A stretch of DNA of 49,951 nucleotides from Neoroseomonas soli (GTDB lineage Bacteria; Pseudomonadota; Alphaproteobacteria; Acetobacterales; Acetobacteraceae), in assembly GCF_018129065.1 (NCBI RefSeq), contig NZ_JAAEDM010000026.1:1-49951 (forward strand), given 5' to 3'. Positions 16,340 to 26,104 of this stretch are shown one piece after another. Within the stretch, counting starts at the first letter, position 1, and every line of letters begins with the position of its first letter. The notes below the pieces were generated by a model. That model searched no databases. It was not told where the DNA came from and worked only from the letters and a program-made list of their open reading frames with translations. Position numbers and translations under genes: made by a program.

Positions 16340-17236
16340 ATGCAGGATGCCGATGCGCTCCTCGCCCTGGCGGTGAGGATTTCCCTCATCGCCTTCATGG
16401 TGGGCTCGCTGCTCGACATGGGCCTCGAGATGCGCGTGCGGGATGCGCTGGCCTGCCTCGGCAACCGGCGCTTCCTGGTGCGTGTGCTGGCGTTCGGGTT
16501 CCTGGCGGGGCCGGCGCTCGCCTGGGCGATCGGCCGGGCGCTCGGGCTCGACCCGTCCTACGCGACCGGGCTCATGCTGGTGGGCCTGACGCCCGGCGCG
16601 CCCTTCCTGCCGGCCATGGTGCGGCGCGCGAAGGGCGACATGCGCCATGCGGCGGCGATGATGCTGGTGACGGCCCTCGCCACGGTGGCGGTGCTGCCCG
16701 TCGCGACGCCATTGATCGCCGAAGGCCTGACCGTCGATGCCTGGACCGTGGCCAGGCCGATCCTCGTCCTGGTGCTGCTGCCACTCCTCATCGGCATGGC
16801 GGTGTTCGCCATGGCGCCCGCCATCGCCGCGGCGCTGCACCCCTGGGCCAGGGCGGTGGGCGGCATCGCGGCGCTCGCCCTGCTGGCGCTCTGCGTGGTC
16901 GTCTATGGCCGCAGCATGGCCGGGACCTTCGGGCAGCGGGTGATCGCGGCCGAGGTCCTCTTCCTCGGCCTGCTCACCCTCGCCGCCTACCGCTCCGGCG
17001 GCGGGCTCGCGCAGCGGGAACGCAGCGTGCTCGGCCTTGGCATGTGCACGCGCAACCTCGGGGCGGCGCTGGCGCCGCTGCTCTCGATGGAGGCGCCCGA
17101 CGAGCGGGCGGTCGTCGCCGTCGTGCTGGCGCTGCCGGTGCAACTCGTCTGCGCCCTCGTCGCGGCGGCCCTCTTCGCGCGGGGCGCGACGTCGCAGGAC
17201 ACAAACGGTAGGACGACGACATGCCGGTCTGGCTGA
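16340..17236 (+). CDS. Bile acid:sodium symporter (BASS)-like membrane transporter
   Basis: A 298-residue protein with about nine or ten hydrophobic segments and few long loops. The GLMLVGLTPGAPFLPAMV stretch (about residues 74-92) and GMCTRNLGAALAPLL (near 234-248) resemble the crossover motifs of the BASS/SBF fold, which exports or imports organic anions using Na+. Substrate is unknown. The start at 16340 lies 24 nt after ppk2 and its last 16 nt overlap the next gene, so read-through from ppk2 is possible. The assignment rests on fold-like motifs; an auxin-carrier-like protein is a less likely alternative. Confidence 0.68.
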   Translation: MQDADALLALAVRISLIAFMVGSLLDMGLEMRVRDALACLGNRRFLVRVLAFGFLAGPALAWAIGRALGLDPSYATGLMLVGLTPGAPFLPAMVRRAKGDMRHAAAMMLVTALATVAVLPVATPLIAEGLTVDAWTVARPILVLVLLPLLIGMAVFAMAPAIAAALHPWARAVGGIAALALLALCVVVYGRSMAGTFGQRVIAAEVLFLGLLTLAAYRSGGGLAQRERSVLGLGMCTRNLGAALAPLLSMEAPDERAVVAVVLALPVQLVCALVAAALFARGATSQDTNGRTTTCRSG

Positions 17237-18465
17237 TCCCCATCGCCTACATGATGGCGAGCATGCTCCTCGCCGGCGTGCTGCCGCGCGTCGAGCACGC
17301 GCTCGTGCCCCATGTCGACCTCGGAATCTCGGCCTCCTCGGCGCTCGCGGCTCTGTCGGCGGTCGCCTCCGGCATGATGGCGCTGACGGGCATCGTGTTC
17401 ACGGTCGCCTTCGTCATGGTGCAGTTCAGCGCGGTCACCTACTCGCCGCGCTTCGCCGCCCGCTTCGCAAACGACCCGCTGCTGTTCCATGCGCTCGGCA
17501 TCTTCTTCGCGACCTTCAGCTACGCCCTCACCGCCACCGCCTGGGTGGACCGGGAGGGGACGGGGCGGGTGCCGATCGTCTCCTGGCTCGTCTGCGTCGT
17601 GATGCTGGTGGCCAGCCTGCTCGTCTTCGCCATGCTGATCCGCCGTCTCGCCGACCTGCAGATCGGCAATACGCTTCGCTTCCTGGGCGACCGCGGGCGG
17701 GAGATAATCGCCGAAGGCTTCTCCAGCGCCTACGACGCCCCGCCCACGCATCCGGCGCGCGCGCCCGACGCGCCGGAAGGCCCGCCAACCCAGACCCTAC
17801 GATTCGGGGGCTCCCCCCGTTACGTCGAGCGCCTCGACATCCCTGCGCTGGCCGCGCTCGCCCGCCGGGCGGGCGGCCGGGTCGTCATGGGTTGCGCCGT
17901 CGGGGACATGGTCACCAGCGGGTCCGTGCTGCTGCGCGTGCATGGCGGCACGGCGCAGATCCCCGAGGCGGAACTGTTGCGCGCGATTGCCCTCGGTCTC
18001 GAACGCACCTTCGAGCAGGACCCGAAGTATCCCCTCCGCCTGCTGGTGGACATCGCGATCAAGGCGCTCTCCCCCGCCATCAACGACCCGACCACGGCAG
18101 TGCAGGCGCTCGACCAGATCGACGACCTGCTGCGGCGCCTGGCGCGTCAGAAGCTCGATGTCGGCCGCGTGCGCGACGCCGAGGGCACGCTGCGCGTCGT
18201 CTTCCCGACGCCGAACTGGGAGGACTACCTTTCCCTCGCCTTCGACGAGATCCGCATGTTCGGCATCACCTCCATCCAGGTGCTGCGGAGGCTGCGCGCC
18301 GCGCTGGTGGGGCTCGAGGAACTGATCATCGAGGATGAGCGCGCGGGGCCGGTGCGGCGCTACATCGCCCATATCGACGCGGCGATCGAGGGATCCAGCC
18401 TCGACGAACTCGACCGCGGCTCGGCCCGGCGGGAGGACCCGCAGGGCCTCGGCCTTTCGCGCTAA
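17221..18465 (+). CDS. DUF2254 membrane protein
   Basis: A 414-residue protein with four N-terminal membrane segments (about residues 5-22, 38-68, 84-104 and 117-140) and a long soluble C-terminal region. VQFSAVTYSPRFAARF followed by LGIFFATFSYAL, and later ALSPAINDPTTAVQALDQIDDLL, are characteristic of the DUF2254 family, whose function is not established. The C-terminal part is predicted cytoplasmic. It begins inside the end of the BASS-like gene (16-nt overlap, different frame). Its TAA overlaps the stop codon of the convergent deoxyribosyltransferase gene. Confidence 0.85.
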   Translation: MPVWLIPIAYMMASMLLAGVLPRVEHALVPHVDLGISASSALAALSAVASGMMALTGIVFTVAFVMVQFSAVTYSPRFAARFANDPLLFHALGIFFATFSYALTATAWVDREGTGRVPIVSWLVCVVMLVASLLVFAMLIRRLADLQIGNTLRFLGDRGREIIAEGFSSAYDAPPTHPARAPDAPEGPPTQTLRFGGSPRYVERLDIPALAALARRAGGRVVMGCAVGDMVTSGSVLLRVHGGTAQIPEAELLRAIALGLERTFEQDPKYPLRLLVDIAIKALSPAINDPTTAVQALDQIDDLLRRLARQKLDVGRVRDAEGTLRVVFPTPNWEDYLSLAFDEIRMFGITSIQVLRRLRAALVGLEELIIEDERAGPVRRYIAHIDAAIEGSSLDELDRGSARREDPQGLGLSR

Positions 18466-19025
18466 CCGGCGCGCAGCGCAGCGAGGCGCCGGACGCAGGA
18501 TTCGAAGGCCGTCAGGTCTCGCCAGCGGTCGCCTGTCGCCTCGTGCCGTTCGAAGGCGCCGCCCGCGGCCTCGATGCCGCCATCGATCATGAGGTTGTCG
18601 GCCAGGCCGAAATCCTCGAGGCCCATGGCCTCCGCATCCTCCCAGCCACCATCGGCGCGCCGCCGCGCGGCAGCCCCGAGGAAACCCCGCGTGCGGTCGA
18701 GGAAATCCGCCGCCGCATTGCTGTACCCCATCACCGGCCGCCCGAGCGCGCGCATGAAGCCGAGTTCGAACACGGTCCCGACATCGGCGGAGGGCCCGCG
18801 GAAGGGTGTCAGGTTGGCGATCAGCGCGCCGCAGGACCGGATGTGCGCCTCGTTCCCGAGGTAGATCCGCATCCAGTAGGGGCATTCGGCCGGCGGCACC
18901 TGGGGCGGGGCATCGAGCGGGAAGACCCCTTCCAGCCCATGCGCCGCGCAGATGCGCTTCTTGGCCGCCGCCACCTCCAGGGCGCCGGGGAGGAAGACCT
19001 CAGGGCCGGCGAGATAGACGCGCAT
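18462..19025 (-). CDS. Nucleoside 2-deoxyribosyltransferase-like protein
   Basis: A 187-residue Rossmann-like protein starting MRVYLAGPEVF, the nucleotide-binding opening of the nucleoside 2-deoxyribosyltransferase family. The catalytic-type Glu is in DVGTVFELGFM, preceded by the ALIANLTPFRGPSAD loop that binds the sugar. These enzymes exchange or hydrolyse bases on deoxynucleosides and help salvage or clean nucleotide pools. The start at 19025 has GGCAGGAG 7-8 nt upstream. Its stop (18462-18464) shares two bases with that of the DUF2254 gene. Confidence 0.82.
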   Translation of the reverse strand: MRVYLAGPEVFLPGALEVAAAKKRICAAHGLEGVFPLDAPPQVPPAECPYWMRIYLGNEAHIRSCGALIANLTPFRGPSADVGTVFELGFMRALGRPVMGYSNAAADFLDRTRGFLGAAARRRADGGWEDAEAMGLEDFGLADNLMIDGGIEAAGGAFERHEATGDRWRDLTAFESCVRRLAALRAG

Positions 19026-19067
19026 CCACACACTCCTGCCTTGCCGGAGGGCCGCGCGCCATGCGCA

Positions 19068-19892
19068 ATGCCGCCGATGAACCCTGAGGAAGAATACAAC
19101 AACCGCGCCCGCGTGGCGGATTCGGCCGCGATCATCGCCCGCTGGCTGAGCGACGCCGCCGCGTTCCGCGCCGCCTGGCCACGGAAACGGCTCGACATCC
19201 GCTACGGCGACACTGAGCCGGAACTGCTGGACCTCTTCCTGCCCGAGACGGACGGCCCCTGCCCGCTCGCCCTGTTCATCCATGGTGGCTACTGGCAGGC
19301 GCTGGACCGCACGGCGGCCAGCCATTTCGCCCGCGGCCTGCTGCTGCGTGGGGTAGCGGTGGCAGTGCCGTCCTACGGTCTCTGCCCGCAGGTGCCGCTG
19401 GCGACGATCGTCGAGCAGATGCGCCGCGCCGCCGCCGTGCTCTGCCTGACGACCCGCCAGCGGATGCTCGCCATGGGCCATTCGGCCGGCGGGCACCTCT
19501 CGGCCATGCTGCTGGCAAGCGACTTCCCCGCCTTCGCAGCGGGGCTGCCGAAGGACGTGGTGCCGGCCGCCCTGCCGATTTCCGGCGTCTTCGAAATCGA
19601 ACCCGTGCTGCCGACCGGCATCGGCCGCGGGTTGAACCTGACGCCGGAGGCGGCCCGCGCCCTCTCCCCCCGCTGGCTGCCGCCGCCCGGGGGCGTGCTG
19701 CACGCCGTGGTGGGCGGGGCGGAAAGCGCCGAGTTCCTCCGCCAGACCCATGACTTTTCCGCCGCCTGGGGCGGCACCGCGGAGGAGATCCCGGGCGCGA
19801 ACCATTTCACCGTCCTCGACCCCCTGACCGACCCGGACCACCCCCTGACCGCCCGCGCGGCAGGGATGGCCCGGCGGCTTGCGTCCCTGTGA
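19068..19892 (+). CDS. Alpha/beta hydrolase, arylformamidase-like
   Basis: A 274-residue cytoplasmic serine hydrolase. The oxyanion region HGGYW is at residues 72-76 and the nucleophile elbow GHSAGG at 137-142 places Ser139 as nucleophile. His246 in GANHF is the catalytic His; the acid may be near residue 219, where GGAES aligns with the GADES of relatives. HGGYW plus GHSAGGHL is typical of kynurenine formamidase-like enzymes, but no tryptophan-pathway genes are near. Two ATGs (19068, 19077) are possible; CGGAGG at 19045-19050 is rather far from both. It sits 46 bp before the LIV transporter and may help process its substrate. Confidence 0.8.
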   Translation: MPPMNPEEEYNNRARVADSAAIIARWLSDAAAFRAAWPRKRLDIRYGDTEPELLDLFLPETDGPCPLALFIHGGYWQALDRTAASHFARGLLLRGVAVAVPSYGLCPQVPLATIVEQMRRAAAVLCLTTRQRMLAMGHSAGGHLSAMLLASDFPAFAAGLPKDVVPAALPISGVFEIEPVLPTGIGRGLNLTPEAARALSPRWLPPPGGVLHAVVGGAESAEFLRQTHDFSAAWGGTAEEIPGANHFTVLDPLTDPDHPLTARAAGMARRLASL

Positions 19893-19938
19893 TGCTTCGC
19901 GCTTTACAGGCGGGTCACACCACGAACGGGGAACTTCC

Positions 19939-21120
19939 ATGATCGGGATCGGACGGCGCGGGCTTCTGGGCGGCACCACGGCTTTGCTGGCCGCGCCCGC
20001 CATCCTGCACGCGCAGCCCGCGGGCGGCGTGAAGATCGGCGTGGTGGCCGTGCAGACCGGCCCGCAGGCCGCGCTCGGCAACCAGCTCAAGGACGGCTTC
20101 GCCCTCGGCCTGCGTCACCTGGACGGCAAGCTTGGCGGGCTGACGGCCGAGACGGTGCTGATCGACGACGAACTGAAGCCCGATGTCGCCGTCACCAAGG
20201 TCCGCGCCGCGCTCGAGCGCGACAAGGTGGACTTCATCGTCGGCGTGGTCTTCTCCAACATCCTCCAGGCCATCATGCGGCCGGTGACGGAGAGCAACAC
20301 CTTCCTCATCAGCACCAATGCCGGGCCGTCCACCTTTGCCGGCCGCGGCTGCAACCCGTTCTTCTTCACCACCTCCTACAACAACGACCAGGTCCATGCG
20401 GTGATGGGCCAGGTGGCGCAGGACAATAACTACCGCCGCGTCTTCCTGATGACGCCGAATTACCAGGCCGGGCGCGACGCCATGGCGGGCTTCAAGTCCC
20501 GCTTCCGGGGCGAGGTGGTGGACGAGGTCTATGTCCCGCTGACGCAGCTCGACTTCTCGGCCGAGCTGGCGAAGATCGCCGCGGCGCGGCCCGACGCGAT
20601 CTTCACCTTCATGCCGGGCGGGCTCGGCGTGAACCTGGTGCGGCAGTACCGCCAGGCCGGCCTCGCCAACATCCCGTTCCTGTCCACCTTCACGGTGGAC
20701 GAGGCGACGCTGCCGGCGCAGGGCGAAGCGGCGCTCGGCTTCTACTCGGCCGCATCCTGGGCGCCGAACATGGACAGCGAACAGAACCGCCGCTTCGTGC
20801 GCGACTTCGAGGACGGCTTCAACTACGTCCCGGCCACCTATGCCGCGCAGGCCTATGACGCGGCGGTGCTGCTCGATTCCGCGATCCGCCGCGTGCGCGG
20901 GAACCTCGCCGACAAGGGCGCGCTGCGGGAGGCGATCCGCGCCGCCGATTTCCGCTCCGTGCGCGGGTCGTTCAAGTTCGGCGTGAACCACTACCCGGTG
21001 CAGGATTTCTGGCTGTGCAAGGTGGCCAAGCGTCCGGACGGCAAGCTGCAGACGGAAACCGTGCGCAAGGTCTTCGAGAACAACGTCGACCCCTGGGCCG
21101 CCGAATGCCGCATGCGCTGA
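19939..21120 (+). CDS. LIV-type ABC transporter substrate-binding protein
   Basis: A 393-residue periplasmic binding protein of the leucine/amide-binding (Peripla_BP_6) type. The N-terminus GRRGLLGGTTALLAAPAILHAQ is a twin-arginine-like signal, with cleavage probably after HAQ. The mature part starts with VKIGVVAVQTGPQAALG, the standard first strand and ligand loop. FVNPIF-like changes such as SAASWAPNMDS and TYAAQAYDAAVLLDSAIRR are also typical. It heads a five-gene transport operon. Despite the branched-chain name, this group also binds aromatic acids, amides and urea, so the ligand is open. Confidence 0.9.
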   Translation: MIGIGRRGLLGGTTALLAAPAILHAQPAGGVKIGVVAVQTGPQAALGNQLKDGFALGLRHLDGKLGGLTAETVLIDDELKPDVAVTKVRAALERDKVDFIVGVVFSNILQAIMRPVTESNTFLISTNAGPSTFAGRGCNPFFFTTSYNNDQVHAVMGQVAQDNNYRRVFLMTPNYQAGRDAMAGFKSRFRGEVVDEVYVPLTQLDFSAELAKIAAARPDAIFTFMPGGLGVNLVRQYRQAGLANIPFLSTFTVDEATLPAQGEAALGFYSAASWAPNMDSEQNRRFVRDFEDGFNYVPATYAAQAYDAAVLLDSAIRRVRGNLADKGALREAIRAADFRSVRGSFKFGVNHYPVQDFWLCKVAKRPDGKLQTETVRKVFENNVDPWAAECRMR

Positions 21121-21127
21121 GCGGGGC

Positions 21128-22051
21128 GTGACCACGCAACTTCTGCTGGTGCAGGCGCTCAACGGCCTGCAGCTCGGGATCCTGCTCTTCCTCGTCGCGG
21201 CGGGGCTGACGCTGGTGTTCGGGGTGATGGACTTCATCAACCTCGCGCACGGGGTGCAGTACATGCTGGGCGCCTATCTCGGCGCCTCGCTGGCCGCGGC
21301 GACGGGGTCCTTCTGGTGGGGACTGGTGCTCGCGCTGCCCGCGGCACTGGCGGCAGGGCTGCTGCTGGAGGTGCTGGTGTTCCGGCACCTCTACGCCCGC
21401 GACCACCTGGCGCAGGTGCTCGCGACCTTCGGCGTCATCCTGTTCCTGAACGAGGGCGTGAAGGTCGTCTGGGGTGCCGCCCCGCTCCAGGTGGCGGTGC
21501 CGCCGCTGCTCGAAGGCGGCGTCGAGATCATGCCCGGGCTGCAATACCCGCTCTACCGCGTGGCGGTGCTCGCCGCCGGCATTGCGACGGCGGCGGGGCT
21601 GTGGTGGCTGGTGGAGCGCACCCGCGCCGGCATGCTGGTGCGCGCGGGTGCGACCAATGCGGCGATGGTCTCGGCCCTCGGCGTGGATATCGGGCGGCTC
21701 TTCACGCTCGTCTTCGCCTTCGGCGCGATGCTCGCGGGCTTTGCCGGCGTGCTGGCGGGGCCGATCTTCTCCGTCGAGCCCGGCATGGGCGACAATGTGC
21801 TGATCCTCGCCTTCGTGGTGATCGTGATCGGCGGGATCGGGTCCATCCGCGGCGCCTTCGTCGCGGCGCTGCTGGTCGGGCTGATCGACACGCTCGGCAA
21901 GTCGCTGATGCCGGACCTGATGCGGCTCTTCCTCGATGCCTCCGCGGCGCGGCAGGCGGGGGCGGCGCTGGCGTCGATGCTCGTTTATGTCGCCATGGCG
22001 GCGATCCTGGCCTTCCGTCCGGCGGGCCTGTTTCCCGTGCGCGCGGGCTGA
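21128..22051 (+). CDS. LIV-type ABC transporter permease, LivH-like
   Basis: A 307-residue inner-membrane permease starting at a GTG 7 nt after the binding-protein gene. It has the LivH signature ALNGLQLGILLFLVAAGLTLVFGVMDFINLAHG at residues about 9-41, about eight hydrophobic segments, and the IVIGGIGSIRGAFVAALLVGLIDTLGK coupling region (about 236-262). It pairs with the LivM-like protein that follows after 3 nt. Confidence 0.92.
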   Translation: MTTQLLLVQALNGLQLGILLFLVAAGLTLVFGVMDFINLAHGVQYMLGAYLGASLAAATGSFWWGLVLALPAALAAGLLLEVLVFRHLYARDHLAQVLATFGVILFLNEGVKVVWGAAPLQVAVPPLLEGGVEIMPGLQYPLYRVAVLAAGIATAAGLWWLVERTRAGMLVRAGATNAAMVSALGVDIGRLFTLVFAFGAMLAGFAGVLAGPIFSVEPGMGDNVLILAFVVIVIGGIGSIRGAFVAALLVGLIDTLGKSLMPDLMRLFLDASAARQAGAALASMLVYVAMAAILAFRPAGLFPVRAG

Positions 22052-22054
22052 TCC

Positions 22055-22970
22055 ATGCGCGAGGCCTGGCTGCCGCTTGCGGTGCTGATCGCCCTCGGTG
22101 CGGCGCCGCTGCTGGGGTTCGGCGGGTCCTACGAGACCACGCTGATGGCGCGGACGATGATCCTCGGTATGGCGGCGGTCTCGCTCTCCTTCCTGGTCGG
22201 CGGGGCGGGGCTGGCCAGCCTGGGGCATGCGGCCTCGGTCGGCGTCGGCGCCTATGCCGTGGCGATCCTCGACGCGCATGGCGTCACCGAGGCCGCGCGC
22301 GTGCTGCCTGTCGCCGTCGGCGCGGCGGCGGTCTTCTCGCTGGCCACGGGTGCCATCGCCATCCGCACCTCCGGCGTGCATTTCATCATGATCACGCTGG
22401 CCTTCGGGCAGATGGCGTTCTTCACCGCCTCCTCGCTCGCGGCCTATGGCGGGGATGACGGCTACACGCTCTACAGCCGGACGGAAGTGCTGGGCACGCG
22501 GCTGCTCGAGGACCGTCTCGCCTTCCACTACATCTGCCTCGGCGCGCTGGCGCTGACCTGGGCTGTCTGCGCCATGCTGCTCGCCTCCCGCTTCGGGCGC
22601 GTGCTGCGCGCGGCGCGGGAGAACGCGCAACGCGTCGAGGCGGTCGGCCTCGCCCCCTACTCCTTCCGCCTGGTCGGCTACGTCCTGGCCGGGGCGATGG
22701 GCGGGCTGGCCGGCTTCCTGTTGGCGAACGCAACCGAGTTCGTCTCCCCGGCCAGCCTGTCCTGGCAGCGGTCGGGGGAACTGCTGTTCATGGTGATCCT
22801 CGGCGGCGCCGGCAGGCTCTGGGGCGCGATCCTCGGCGCGCTGGCCTTCGTATTGTTGGAGACCTGGCTCGCGCAGCAGATGCAGCATTGGAAACTCGTC
22901 TTCGGCCCGCTGTTGGTGCTGGCGGTGATCTTCCTGCGCGGTGGCCTCTCCGGCCTGGTGGCGCGGCGCC

Positions 22971-22978
<8 letters not shown>
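22055..22978 (+). CDS. LIV-type ABC transporter permease, LivM-like
   Basis: A 307-residue inner-membrane permease. Family features include SLSFLVGGAGLASLGHAASVGVGAY near residues 46-70, GVHFIMITLAFGQMAFF near 108-124, and ENAQRVEAVGLAPYSFRLVGYVLAGAMGGLAGFLLA near 190-225, the coupling loop plus the next helix. The last 8 nt overlap the start of the LivG-like gene, consistent with tight co-translation. Confidence 0.92.
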
Positions 22979-23722
<744 letters not shown>

Positions 23723-23723
<1 letters not shown>

Positions 23724-24424
23724 TGCTGATCGTCGAGGACCTGGTCGCCGGCTACGGCGGCAGCCGCGTACTGCACGGCGTCTCCTTCTCCGTCGGCGCG
23801 GGGGAGGTCGTGACGCTGCTCGGCCGCAACGGCATGGGCAAGACCACCACCGTGCGCGCCGTCATGGGGCTGCTCACCCCCACCGCCGGCCGCATCCGCT
23901 TCGCGGGCAACGACGTCGCCGGCCGGCCGCCGCACCGCATCGCGCAGCAGGGCATCGGCCTGGTGCCCGAGGGCCGCCAGATCTTCCCGACCCTGACCGT
24001 CGAGGAAAACCTGGTCGCCACCGCCGCCAACCGCTCCGGCGGTGCGCAGCGCTGGACGCTGCCGGAGGTGCTGGCGCTGTTCCCGCGCCTCGCCGAACGG
24101 CGGCGCAACCTGGGCTCGCGGCTTTCGGGCGGGGAGCAGCAGATGCTCGCCATCGGCCGCGCGCTGATGACCAATCCGCGCCTGCTCATCCTGGACGAGG
24201 CCACCGAGGGCCTCGCCCCCATCATCCGCGCCGAGATCTGGTCCGTCCTCGCCCGCCTGCGCGCCGAGGGGCTGGCGATCCTGCTGATCGACAAGAACCT
24301 CGCGGCCCTGCTTCGCCTCGCCGACCGCCATGTCGTCATCGAAAAGGGCGCTGTGGTCTGGACCGGCAGCAGCGACGCCCTGGCGGCCGCACCGGAAGTG
24401 CGCGACACGTATCTTCACGTTTGA
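23723..24424 (+). CDS. LIV-type ABC transporter ATP-binding protein, LivF-like
   Basis: A 233-residue ATPase. Walker A is GRNGMGKTT (about residues 34-42), the LivF mark LVPEGRQIFPTLTVEENL follows, and the signature LSGGEQQMLAIGRALM and Walker B LLILDEATEGLAP are intact. The ATG overlaps the TGA of the LivG-like gene by one base (TGATG). It completes the transporter: one binding protein, two permeases, two ATPases. Confidence 0.93.
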
Positions 24425-24438
24425 GGGAGGACCCCATC

Positions 24439-24882
24439 ATGACCGCTCTGACCGCAGGCATCACCCCCGCCGGGGAAGGCATCGGCGGCGTCGTCTGGAA
24501 CATCCTGGGCCAGACCTACAAGCCGGTGGCGAGCGGCGAGTCCTGCTTCGCCTTCGACACGCTCTTCCCGCCCGAGACCTTCGTCCCGCCGCACATCCAC
24601 ACCACGCAGGACGAATTCATCCGCATCCTCGAAGGGCGCTTCGACCTGGTGCTGGACGGGCAGCCGGTTCAAGCCAAGGCCGGCGACCTGATCCGCATGC
24701 CGATGGGCATCATGCACGGCATCTTCAACAAGTCCGGCGCGCCCGTGCGCGCGCTGTTCTGGGTCAGCCCGGCACGCAGCCTCGAGACGCTGTTCAAGCG
24801 CATCCACAACGTCCCGGACCCGGCCGAGGTGGTGCGCATCGCGGCCGAGCACGAGGTGGAGTTCCTGCCGCCGCCGGGCTGA
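24439..24882 (+). CDS. Cupin-domain protein
   Basis: A 147-residue single-domain cupin. Motif 1 is PPHIHTTQDEFIRILEGRF at about residues 50-68 (two His and one Glu as metal ligands), and motif 2 centres on PMGIMHGIFN near 92-101 with the third His. Small cupins like this bind a metal and may be oxygenases, isomerases or binding proteins. The ATG at 24439 follows GAGGGAGG 9-10 nt before it and is 14 nt after the LivF-like gene, so it is probably the last gene of the transport operon and may act on the imported compound. Confidence 0.85.
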   Translation: MTALTAGITPAGEGIGGVVWNILGQTYKPVASGESCFAFDTLFPPETFVPPHIHTTQDEFIRILEGRFDLVLDGQPVQAKAGDLIRMPMGIMHGIFNKSGAPVRALFWVSPARSLETLFKRIHNVPDPAEVVRIAAEHEVEFLPPPG

Positions 24883-24894
24883 AGGAAGAAGAGC

Positions 24895-24915
24895 GGGGGA
24901 GGATGAACCTCCCCC
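24895..24915. terminator. Hairpin between convergent cupin and enoyl-CoA hydratase genes
   Basis: GGGGGAGG (24895-24902) pairs with CCTCCCCC (24908-24915) around ATGAA, 13 nt after the cupin stop. The rightward strand continues to CTTCTTTG near 24928, a modest T-rich run, so it likely ends the LIV-cupin operon. Confidence 0.6.
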
Positions 24916-24972
24916 GGGCCCCCTCCCTTCTTTGTCAGGGTCGCGCCTCCTGCGTCGGCGCGACGGGGGTGC

Positions 24973-25755
24973 TCAGGGCTTGGCGCTCTTCTTCTTGTTG
25001 GCCATGAAGGCGCCGAGCATCCGCCCGGGCTCGTCGCTGCGCCAGGACGCGCCGAAGGCCTCGACGCCGGCGGCGATGCCCTGGGTGACGGTGCTGTCCT
25101 CCCACTTGCGGATCAGCGCCTTCTGGCCGCGGATCGCCTCCGGGCCGGCATCCAGCAGCAGGTCGAGCCATTCCTCCACCGCCGCGTCCAGCGCCGCGTC
25201 GGGGACCACGCGCTCGACCAGGCCCCAGTCCTCGGCCTCCCGCGCGCCGATCGTCTCGGCCAGCAACAGCAGGCGCCGCGTGCGGCCCCAGCCGATCAGG
25301 CCGGGCAGCAGCGCGGCTTCCACCACCGAGGGGATGCCGACCCGTACCTCGGGCATGCCGAACTTGGCGCCTTCGGCCGCGATGCGCAGGTCGCAGGCGG
25401 CCGCGACCTCCAGCCCGGCGCCGAGGCACCACCCGTTCACCCGCGCGATCACCGGCACCGGCAGGTCGCGCACCGCGCGGCAGCAGCCATGCACCAGCCG
25501 GATGAAGTCCTGCGCCGCCACCTCGCCGGGAATGCCCGCCATCACTGAGATGTCCGCGCCGCCGATGAAGGCCCGCCCCCCCACGCCGGTCAGCACCACG
25601 GCGCGCAGCGAAGGCTCCTTCGCAAGCGCCGCGAAGGTCGCGGCGAACTCCCGCATCAAGTCGGGGTTCAGCGTGTTCAGCTTGGCGTCGTGATCCACCG
25701 CGACATGCGCGACGCGCCCCTCATGCGAGCGCCGCACATCCATCCGTCCTGCCAT
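24973..25755 (-). CDS. Enoyl-CoA hydratase/isomerase family protein
   Basis: A 260-residue crotonase-fold enzyme. The oxyanion-hole segments are GRAFIGGADISVM (about residues 59-71) and GWCLGAGLEVAAACD (about 108-122), with a catalytic-type Glu in FGMPEVRVGIPS. The ATG at 25755 has GGAGGG a few bases upstream; an in-frame ATG further up has none. The Lys-rich C-terminus (ANKKKSAKP) is unusual but short. It differs clearly in sequence from the enoyl-CoA hydratase at 5993-6778. Substrate is unknown. Confidence 0.87.
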   Translation of the reverse strand: MAGRMDVRRSHEGRVAHVAVDHDAKLNTLNPDLMREFAATFAALAKEPSLRAVVLTGVGGRAFIGGADISVMAGIPGEVAAQDFIRLVHGCCRAVRDLPVPVIARVNGWCLGAGLEVAAACDLRIAAEGAKFGMPEVRVGIPSVVEAALLPGLIGWGRTRRLLLLAETIGAREAEDWGLVERVVPDAALDAAVEEWLDLLLDAGPEAIRGQKALIRKWEDSTVTQGIAAGVEAFGASWRSDEPGRMLGAFMANKKKSAKP

Positions 25756-25816
25756 GGCAATCCCTCCATTCGCAGCGCATCCTGCCCGCGCATGAAAGGG
25801 CTGCCAATGCGGCCGC

Positions 25817-26032
25817 TCAGCGCCGCCACCAGGGCTTGCGGGATTCCGCCAGCGCCTCCTCCGGGGTGACGCCGATGTCGCGCAGCAGGCGCGGTTCCAG
25901 CACCGCAAGCCGCGCGCGCTGGCGGCGCCGCTCCAGCGCCGTCACCATCCGGTCCAGTGCCGACCGCCAGGACCGCGGCACCGCAGGCGCGACGCGCCCG
26001 TCCGACCATGCTCGGCTGTGGCTTGCCATCAT
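25817..26032 (-). CDS. DUF1127 small protein
   Basis: A 71-residue basic protein. The C-terminal half has the DUF1127 pattern: Arg-rich helix, then LEPRLLRDIGVTPEEALAES and a final KPWWRR. Members are small, Arg-rich proteins; some have been linked to RNA binding and to phosphate or carbon metabolism in alphaproteobacteria. Two adjacent ATGs (26032, 26029) follow GGGAGAGAGG; a third at 26047 would place this site inside the gene, so it is not used. It lies 61 nt upstream of, and in the same direction as, the enoyl-CoA hydratase. Confidence 0.82.
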   Translation of the reverse strand: MMASHSRAWSDGRVAPAVPRSWRSALDRMVTALERRRQRARLAVLEPRLLRDIGVTPEEALAESRKPWWRR

Positions 26033-26104
26033 CCTCTCTCCCGCCATGTGCGGAACCGAGGATGCCTGCCGCCGCGCGCCGATGTTGCGGCGAGGAGCGA
26101 AGCA

